From NCBI GenBank assembly GCA_026786145.1, contig JAJAYQ010000028.1, positions 1 through 34,051 of the forward strand: DNA of 34,051 nucleotides, read 5' to 3'. Positions 28,543 through 34,051 of this stretch are shown piece by piece. The DNA is from Spirochaetaceae bacterium. GTDB taxonomy: Bacteria; Actinomycetota; Actinomycetes; JACCUZ01. The first letter of the stretch is position 1. Each line of letters opens with the position of its first letter. A program made the position numbers and the translations under genes. The notes beneath the pieces are model-generated. The model did no database searches, was not told the origin of the DNA, and saw only the letters and a program-made list of their open reading frames with translations.

Positions 28543-30053
28543 CACGACACGGGATGCAAGGTCCCGGCCGTCGCCACCGCACGCAGGACGGCCATCGCCT
28601 TGTTGAGGCACTCCTCGTCCTCGGCGGCCGGGTCGGAGTCCGCAACGATGCCGGCACCGGCCTGGACGTAGGCGGTCCCGTCGCGCAGGTAGGCCGTACG
28701 GATCGCGATGGCCGTGTCGGCGTCACCGGCGAAGTCCAGGTACCCGATGCAGCCGCCGTACACCCCACGTCGCGTCGTCTCCAGCTCTTCGATGATCTCC
28801 ATGGCTCGGGGCTTCGGGGCGCCCGAGAGGGTGCCCGCCGGGAAGCAGGCAGCGAGCACGTCGTACGCCGTGCGGTCGGCCGCGACCTCGCCGACGACGG
28901 TGCTGACGATGTGCATGACGTGGCTGTACCTCTCGACCGACATGAAGTCCACGACCTCAACCGTGCCCGGCGCGCAGACCCGCCCCAGGTCGTTGCGCCC
29001 GAGGTCGACCAGCATGAGGTGCTCGGCGCGTTCCTTCGGGTCGGCGAGGAGATCGGCCGCGAGGGCCGCGTCCTGCTCAGGGGTGTCCCCGCGCCACCGC
29101 GTGCCGGCGATGGGGTGCATCATCGCCCGGCCGCCGGTGACCTTGACCAGCGCCTCCGGGCTCGAACCGACGACGTCGAAGCCGTCGAAGCGCAGCAGGT
29201 ACATGTACGGGCTCGGGTTCGTGGCGCGCAGGACCCGGTAGACGTCGAGCGGGTCGGCGGACGTCGGCAGGGCGAAGCGTTGGCTGAGCACGACCTGGAA
29301 CGCCTCACCGTCGCGGATCTGTGTCTTGGCGTGGTCCACCGCGGCGCGGTAGTCGGCGGCCGACGTGCCCCGGTCGTACGTCAGGTCGACGTCGGTGTCG
29401 AAGGCGACCACGGTGGCCGGCGCCGGGGCGGAGAGGTCGGCCGTCATCACGTCCAGACGGGCCGTCGCGTCGGCATGCGCCCAGTCGACGCGCTCGTCCG
29501 TGTCGTCGTAGTTGATCGCGTTGGCGATGAGCAGCACCGAGCCGTCGGCGTGGTCGAGGACCGCCAGGTCGGTGGCGAGCATCATGGCCAGGTCGGGGAC
29601 GTGCAGGTCGTCGGTGGTGGCGCTGGGCAGCCGCTCGAGACGGCGTACGGCGTCGTAGGCGATGAGGCCCACCAGGCCGCCGGTCAGCGGCGGGAGGCCG
29701 GGGGTCCGCTCGGTGTGCAGCGCCTCCACCGTGGCACGCAGCGCCTGCAGCGGGTCGCCGTCGACGGGCACCCCCACCGGTGGCTCACCCAGCCAGTGCG
29801 CGGCCCCGTCACGCTCGGTGAGCGTCGCGCGCGAGCGGACACCGACGAACGAGTAGCGCGACCAGACCCGCCCGTGCTCGGCCGACTCGAGCAGGAAGGT
29901 CCCGGTGCGCCCGGCCGCCAGCTTGCGGTAGATCCCGACCGGGGTCTCCCCGTCGGCGAGCAGCCGCCGGGTGACGGGGACGACCCGCCGGCTCTTGGCG
30001 AGCTGCCGGAACGTCTCCAGGTCGGGCGACGCGGTCGAGGACATGTGCGTCAT
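28542..30053 (-). CDS. trpE: Anthranilate synthase component I
   Basis: 503-aa enzyme making anthranilate from chorismate with ammonia supplied by TrpG, which is not in this window. The N-terminal regulatory motif [19 protein letters not shown] contains the LLES pattern of the tryptophan-feedback site. Catalytic motifs are [43 protein letters not shown] and [17 protein letters not shown] 30053 is chosen; a second ATG 9 bp on is possible. No clear Shine-Dalgarno is seen. The hisI stop is 19 bp upstream, so co-transcription with hisI is likely. Confidence 0.97.
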   Translation of the reverse strand: MTHMSSTASPDLETFRQLAKSRRVVPVTRRLLADGETPVGIYRKLAAGRTGTFLLESAEHGRVWSRYSFVGVRSRATLTERDGAAHWLGEPPVGVPVDGDPLQALRATVEALHTERTPGLPPLTGGLVGLIAYDAVRRLERLPSATTDDLHVPDLAMMLATDLAVLDHADGSVLLIANAINYDDTDERVDWAHADATARLDVMTADLSAPAPATVVAFDTDVDLTYDRGTSAADYRAAVDHAKTQIRDGEAFQVVLSQRFALPTSADPLDVYRVLRATNPSPYMYLLRFDGFDVVGSSPEALVKVTGGRAMMHPIAGTRWRGDTPEQDAALAADLLADPKERAEHLMLVDLGRNDLGRVCAPGTVEVVDFMSVERYSHVMHIVSTVVGEVAADRTAYDVLAACFPAGTLSGAPKPRAMEIIEELETTRRGVYGGCIGYLDFAGDADTAIAIRTAYLRDGTAYVQAGAGIVADSDPAAEDEECLNKAMAVLRAVATAGTLHPVS

Positions 30054-30072
30054 TGTGCTGGGTCCGGGACGG

Positions 30073-30438
30073 TCACCCGGGTCCGGCCGGCAGAAGCCCG
30101 TCGTCGAAGCAGGTCCGGTTGCCGATGTGGCAGGCCGGGCCCACCTGGTCGACCGTGACCAGCAGCGCGTCGCCGTCACAGTCGAGTCGGACCTCGCGGA
30201 CGGTCTGCACGTTTCCCGACGAGTCCCCCTTGCGCCAGTACTCCTGACGGCTGCGGCTCCAGAAGGTCGTCCGCCCTGTCGTCAGGGTGCGGTGCAGGGC
30301 CTCGTCGTCCATCCAGCCGAGCATCAGCACCTCGCGGGTGTCGTGCTGCTGCACCACCGCGGCGACAAGGCCGTGGGCATCACGCTTGAGCCGGGCCGCG
30401 ATGGAGGGGTCCAGACCAGTTGGTCGCTGCGAGGGCAT
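30073..30438 (-). CDS. hisI: Phosphoribosyl-AMP cyclohydrolase
   Basis: 121-aa histidine-pathway enzyme hydrolysing PR-AMP to ProFAR. It has [16 protein letters not shown], the metal-binding DCDGDALL, and the catalytic [12 protein letters not shown]. No PRA-PH (HisE) domain is fused, as expected for actinobacteria. AGGAG lies about 10 nt before the ATG at 30438. It is probably the first gene of a unit with trpE. Confidence 0.98.
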   Translation of the reverse strand: MPSQRPTGLDPSIAARLKRDAHGLVAAVVQQHDTREVLMLGWMDDEALHRTLTTGRTTFWSRSRQEYWRKGDSSGNVQTVREVRLDCDGDALLVTVDQVGPACHIGNRTCFDDGLLPAGPG

Positions 30439-30476
30439 GCCGAGAATTCTCCTACGTCCGGTGGGGTCAGATGGGG

Positions 30477-32261
30477 TCAGCTGCGCTGCTGAGCCGACCA
30501 GGAGGCGTGCAGGCGGGAGTAGATCCCGCCTGCCGAGACCAGCTCGGAGTGGTGACCTCGCTCGACGATGCGCCCCTTGTCGAACACGATCACGTCGTCC
30601 GCCGACTCGGCGGTGGACAGGCGGTGCGCGATGGTGAGCGCCGTCCGACCGCGGGTCAAGCCTTCCAGCGCACGAGCGATCCGCACCTCGGTGCCTGGGT
30701 CCACGGCGCTGGTGGCTTCGTCGAGCACGAGAAGATCCGGGTCGGCGACGTAGGCCCGCACCAGCGCGACGAGCTGCCGCTCGCCGGCCGAGAGCTGTTC
30801 CCCGCGCTGCCCCACGACGGTGCCCAGGCGGTGGGGCAGCCCGTCCAGCCAGTCCAGGAGCCCCAGCTCGGTCAGAGACAGCTCGATCTCGGCGTCGGTC
30901 ACGTCTGGGCGCCCGAAACGGATGTTGTCGGCGATCGAACCCTCGAACAGGAACCCGTCTTGCGGCACCATCACGATCCTGGCTCGCAGCGAGGAGAACG
31001 AGAGGTCGCGCAGGTCGACGCCGTCGACCAGGACCCTCCCCTGCGCCGGGTCCATCAGCCGGGTCAGGAGCTTGGCGAAGGTCGTCTTCCCCGAACCGGT
31101 CTCACCCACCACCGCAACGCGAGACCGCGGAGCCAGCGCCGCATTCACGTCGGCCAGCACGGTCGGCCCGCCCGGGTAGGCGAACGAGACATCCTCGAAG
31201 AGGACGTCGATCGGTCCCCTGTCGAGCGTCCGCCCTTCCACGCCCGGGTCGGAGACGTCTGCCGGGGTGTCGAGGACACCGAGGACCCGCCGCCAGCCGG
31301 CGATCGCGTTCTGTGCCTCACTGAGCACCTCGGTCCCGATCTGGACCGGGCCTACGAAAAGCGTCACGAGGAAGAGGAACGCGAGCAGCTCACCGATGGT
31401 GAGGTCGCCATCGATGCCGAGCAGCACGCCGACGATCACGACCGCGGCGTTGGCGACGCCCGCCACGATCTCCCCGCTGGAGAAGGTGAGCGCCACCAGC
31501 CCCTGCGCCCGGGTGGCCGCCGACCGGTGGCTCTCGATCGCGCGGTCGATGCGACGACCGGTGCGCTCCTCGATGGCGTACGCCCGAACGGTCGAGGCTC
31601 CCACCACGGACTCCGAGACGGCACCCAACAGGTCCCCGACCCGCTCCCGCACCGCGCCGTATGCGTCCGACACCCGTTTCTGGAAGGTCCTCATCAACAA
31701 GAACAGCGGCAGGAAGCACACCCACACGAGCACGGTCAGCTGCCACGAGTAGAACGCCATCAGCACCGTGGCGACGACGAGCTGCCCCAGGCTGACAACC
31801 ATCAGCAGGCCGCCCCACTGCATGAACGTCGAGATCGTGTCGACGTCGCTGGTCACCCGCGAGACCAGCGATCCGCGACGCTCGGCGTTCTGCGTCAGCA
31901 CCGAGAGGTCGTGAACGTGGCGGAAGGCGCGCACGCGCAAGCTCGCCAGCCCGCTCTCGCTGGTCCGGAACAGGCGGACGTTGAGGTAGTAGGCCGCGAC
32001 AGCCGTCAGGAGCGTGGCCACAGCGGCGGCCGTGACCACCCCCCGGACCTGACCGACATCCGGCCCGCCGGCACCCAGCAGGCCGCTGTCGACGGTGCGC
32101 TGGACGGCAACGGGGACCACGACCCGCCCCACCGTCGCGACGAGTGCCAGGAGCAGCGTCAGCGGCAGACCGACGCGGAACTCCGGTGAGAGCGCGAGCC
32201 CCCGGCGCAGCGTGGCCCACGCGCTGGGCCGGTCGCGTCGCGCGTCAGAGATCGTGGTCAT
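30477..32261 (-). CDS. ABC half-transporter, ATPase and permease fused
   Basis: 594-aa MsbA-like exporter subunit. Residues about 30-310 form a six-helix type-1 exporter domain. The ATPase domain (about 350-590) has Walker A GETGSGKT (386-393, Lys392), Q-loop VPQDGF, signature LSAGE (490-494), Walker [13 protein letters not shown] and switch AHRLS, all intact. It must dimerise, either with itself or an unlinked partner. Substrate unknown; lipids, drugs and peptides are all possible. The neighbouring hisI gene does not indicate a substrate. It is divergent from the MinD-like gene over 103 bp. Confidence 0.95.
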   Translation of the reverse strand: MTTISDARRDRPSAWATLRRGLALSPEFRVGLPLTLLLALVATVGRVVVPVAVQRTVDSGLLGAGGPDVGQVRGVVTAAAVATLLTAVAAYYLNVRLFRTSESGLASLRVRAFRHVHDLSVLTQNAERRGSLVSRVTSDVDTISTFMQWGGLLMVVSLGQLVVATVLMAFYSWQLTVLVWVCFLPLFLLMRTFQKRVSDAYGAVRERVGDLLGAVSESVVGASTVRAYAIEERTGRRIDRAIESHRSAATRAQGLVALTFSSGEIVAGVANAAVVIVGVLLGIDGDLTIGELLAFLFLVTLFVGPVQIGTEVLSEAQNAIAGWRRVLGVLDTPADVSDPGVEGRTLDRGPIDVLFEDVSFAYPGGPTVLADVNAALAPRSRVAVVGETGSGKTTFAKLLTRLMDPAQGRVLVDGVDLRDLSFSSLRARIVMVPQDGFLFEGSIADNIRFGRPDVTDAEIELSLTELGLLDWLDGLPHRLGTVVGQRGEQLSAGERQLVALVRAYVADPDLLVLDEATSAVDPGTEVRIARALEGLTRGRTALTIAHRLSTAESADDVIVFDKGRIVERGHHSELVSAGGIYSRLHASWSAQQRS

Positions 32262-32352
32262 CGTCGTCCATGCTGCCTTACGTCCTCACCGTCCGCGCTC
32301 GGAGCGGCGCTCCTGGCGCCCCCGTTCGGACGAACCGACACGCATCGGTCGC

Positions 32353-32358
32353 TACGCT
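32353..32358 (+). promoter_or_regulatory. Leaderless -10 box, TACGCT
   Basis: TACGCT matches TANNNT and is followed by 6 nt and the ATG at 32365. There is no Shine-Dalgarno. No good -35 (TTGACN) was found at 16-18 bp upstream. Confidence 0.6.
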
Positions 32359-32364
32359 GGGTCC

Positions 32365-33819
32365 ATGGCTCGACATGACGAATCGACCGAGCGGCATAAC
32401 GGGCTGTTCAACGATGCGGACCTCAACGACGAGGAGGACTGGCCCGAGGCGCCCACGCCGTCCTGGCTCTCGGAGATCGACGACAGCTACAGCGACTCTG
32501 CCGACCCGGTTCCCAGCGAGGCCGCCTCTCGCGAGCCGGTCGACATCCCGGACGACGAGCCGGCCGAGGACCCGTTCGCCGACACCCAGACGATCCCGAG
32601 CTTCGACCTGGGCCCGCACACGGAGTCCGTGGTGGTCGACCTGACCTCTGCGGTCTCTCCTCGGACCGACCCTGTGGCGGAGACCACCGAGCCCCTCCCG
32701 GCGTACGACCCGCCGCCACCGCAGTACTACGAGCCCCAGTCCGAGGTCGCCACGCCGACGTTCCCGGAGCCCGACCCTGGGCTGTCGCGCCACGCTGGGG
32801 CGCGGGTGCCCACGCCCGTCCCGGTCACGCGGCCCGAGCCGCAGCCGGACTGGGACATCCCGCCCGTGCCCGACGGACTCGATCAGACCGGTGCCGAGTC
32901 GCTGACCGCCGCAAGCGTCCTGCGCACCCGCCGAGAGAAGCCTCAGTCCGGTTGGCGCAAGCGGGTGCTCCGGGCGACCGGAGGTCGCATCAACCTCGGG
33001 CCGTCACGTGCAGACCGGCACCATGCCGACATGCTCGCGCGCGCTCGCACGCCCGTCCGGGGCAGTCACCGCGTCGCGGTCATCAGCCTCAAGGGCGGCG
33101 TCGGCAAGACGACGACAACCGCAGCGCTGGGGTCGATGTTCGCGGACCTGCGCGGCGACCGGGTCATCGCCGTCGACGCCAACCCCGACCGCGGCACCCT
33201 GAGCGAGCGCGTCACGCGGGAGTCGGGGGCCACGATCCGGCACCTGCTCGAGGCCCGTGACCGGGTCACCCGTTACGGCGACGTGCGGGCGTTCACCTCC
33301 CAGTCCTCGACCCGCCTGGAGGTCCTCGCCTCCGACTCCGACCCGGGTGCCTCCCTGGCGTTGAGCGAGCAGGACTACATCGACACGCTGGACACGCTGG
33401 AGCGCTTCTACAACCTGGTCCTGACCGACTGCGGTACCGGGCTGCTGCACGACGCGATGCGTGGCGTGCTGGGGCTGGCGAGCTCGCTCGTCGTCGTGAG
33501 CTCTGCCTCTCTCGACGGCGCGCGCAGCGCCAGCGCAACGCTCGACTGGCTGGAGGCTCATGGCCTCGAGGAGCTCGCCCGCAACGCCGTGGTCGTCATC
33601 TCCTCGGTGCGCCCGGGGGGCGGCATCGTCGACGTCCTCCAGCTCGAGGACCACTTCGCGTCACGGTGTCGCGAGGTGGTCACGATCCCCTACGACCCCC
33701 ACCTCGAGGCCGGGAGCGCTCTGTTCCTCGACGAGCTGCAGAAAGAGACGCTCGAGGCGTATCTCGAGCTGGCAGCGGCCGTGGGCGAGGGGTTCGCCCT
33801 CACTCCTGCCTCCCGCTGA
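32365..33819 (+). CDS. MinD/ParA-like ATPase with disordered acidic N-terminus
   Basis: 484-aa protein. Residues 1 to about 195 are acidic and Pro-rich (DADLNDEEDWPEAPTPSW, AYDPPPPQYYEPQ), with no visible fold. A basic linker follows (REKPQSGWRKRVLRA). The P-loop domain has a deviant Walker A VISLKGGVGKTTTT (Lys243 and Lys248), Walker A' IAVDANPDRGTL, and a final MinD-like strand pattern (LVLTDCGTGLLHDAM, SSASLDGARSA). The layout resembles MinD-like ATPases linked with actinobacterial type VII secretion (EspI-like), but no secretion gene is in the window. It could also act in cell polarity or partitioning; no ParB or parS is visible. ATG 32365 is set by the leaderless -10. Confidence 0.88.
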   Translation: MARHDESTERHNGLFNDADLNDEEDWPEAPTPSWLSEIDDSYSDSADPVPSEAASREPVDIPDDEPAEDPFADTQTIPSFDLGPHTESVVVDLTSAVSPRTDPVAETTEPLPAYDPPPPQYYEPQSEVATPTFPEPDPGLSRHAGARVPTPVPVTRPEPQPDWDIPPVPDGLDQTGAESLTAASVLRTRREKPQSGWRKRVLRATGGRINLGPSRADRHHADMLARARTPVRGSHRVAVISLKGGVGKTTTTAALGSMFADLRGDRVIAVDANPDRGTLSERVTRESGATIRHLLEARDRVTRYGDVRAFTSQSSTRLEVLASDSDPGASLALSEQDYIDTLDTLERFYNLVLTDCGTGLLHDAMRGVLGLASSLVVVSSASLDGARSASATLDWLEAHGLEELARNAVVVISSVRPGGGIVDVLQLEDHFASRCREVVTIPYDPHLEAGSALFLDELQKETLEAYLELAAAVGEGFALTPASR

Positions 33820-33831
33820 GCTGCAGGCGCC

Positions 33832-34051
33832 TCAGCCGGCGACCAGCTGGGCCCCGGCCTGGCGTACCGGCACGTCCAGCGGGCCGACGGTCTTGCTGAT
33901 CTCGGCTCCCGGGACGGCGAAGGGACCGTCGCCGTCGACGGTGAACGAGGCCTTCCAGTACGTCGTCACGGTGACGTTCCGAGTTCCGGCCCGCCGGTAG
34001 GTGTAGGACACGGAGCGGTCCGGGTAGGCGCCGCCTGGCTCGGTGAACGCC
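33832..34051 (-). CDS. C-terminal end of a PKD-like domain protein (partial)
   Basis: Minus-strand frame cut by the window edge; only the last 72 residues are present. The sequence has beta-rich repeats typical of the end of a PKD fold (SVSYTYRRAGTRNVTVTTYW, then SFTVDGDGPFAVPGAEIS), ending RQAGAQLVAG. Similar tails occur in secreted proteins with a PKD domain in Nocardioides, as I recall. It ends 12 bp from the stop of the convergent MinD-like gene. The start lies beyond position 34051. Confidence 0.7.
   Translation of the reverse strand, partial: AFTEPGGAYPDRSVSYTYRRAGTRNVTVTTYWKASFTVDGDGPFAVPGAEISKTVGPLDVPVRQAGAQLVAG

Noticed and set aside
30442-30451. GAGAATTCTC palindrome in front of hisI
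   Set aside because: A 10-bp palindrome is short, and it lies between the AGGAG and the start codon, where it has no clear role. Not enough to call an operator.
30462-30480. TGGGGTCAG direct repeat at the end of the ABC transporter gene
   Set aside because: Two 9-bp copies overlapping the stop codon; probably a local duplication.

Overview
The window is about 34 kb of GC-rich chromosome from an actinobacterium. It carries a HrdB/SigA-type primary sigma factor with an Ala/Lys/Pro-rich N-terminus, many GTG starts, TANNNT -10 boxes directly before start codons, a DUF6704-type HGxxPAAW membrane protein, a TIGR03086 metal-binding protein and a Trp-biosynthesis-associated membrane protein. Together these suggest Nocardioidaceae (Nocardioides-like). 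That placement is inference from gene content, not from a marker comparison.

Left third (1-14,011), an accessory or regulatory zone. It begins with a large zinc-ribbon/adenylate cyclase/ATPase/TPR signalling protein (126-3611), facing the primary sigma factor rpoD (3632-5023, minus). Next come a coupled universal-stress-protein and PAS-SpoIIE phosphatase pair (minus) and two divergent alpha/beta hydrolases. Then follow a patatin-like phospholipase with an adjacent acyltransferase, a degraded M14 carboxypeptidase gene preceded by a CRP-like palindrome, a NUDIX-NYN fusion protein, a TIGR03086 protein and a DUF456 membrane protein.

Middle and right (14,040-32,261), a long block of metabolic genes, all on the minus strand. 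In transcription order from the right: an ABC half-transporter, hisI, trpE, the Trp-associated membrane protein, three small membrane proteins (DUF6704, CD225/dispanin, DUF2752), trpC, trpB, trpA, a SCO1-type copper lipoprotein, lgt, a VIT1/CCC1 transporter, gltB, gltD and pyk. Many junctions are ATGA or GTGA overlaps or gaps under 25 bp, so translational coupling is likely. The block links histidine and tryptophan synthesis to glutamate synthase, the main nitrogen donor, and to pyruvate kinase. A similar order (trpE, trpC, trpB, trpA, lgt, gltBD, pyk) is known from Streptomyces; here trpC and trpB overlap, so there is no room for trpM between them.

Right edge: a MinD/ParA-like ATPase with a long acidic, Pro-rich N-terminus (plus strand), and the C-terminal end of a PKD-like protein (minus strand) cut by the window.

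No tRNA, rRNA, CRISPR array, insertion sequence or phage gene was seen, and no gene-free stretch exceeds about 170 bp. I found no clearly new multi-gene system. The more unusual items are the collapsed M14 gene, an apparently missing GAF core in the SpoIIE phosphatase, a set of leaderless promoters, the patatin-acyltransferase pair and the NUDIX-NYN fusion.
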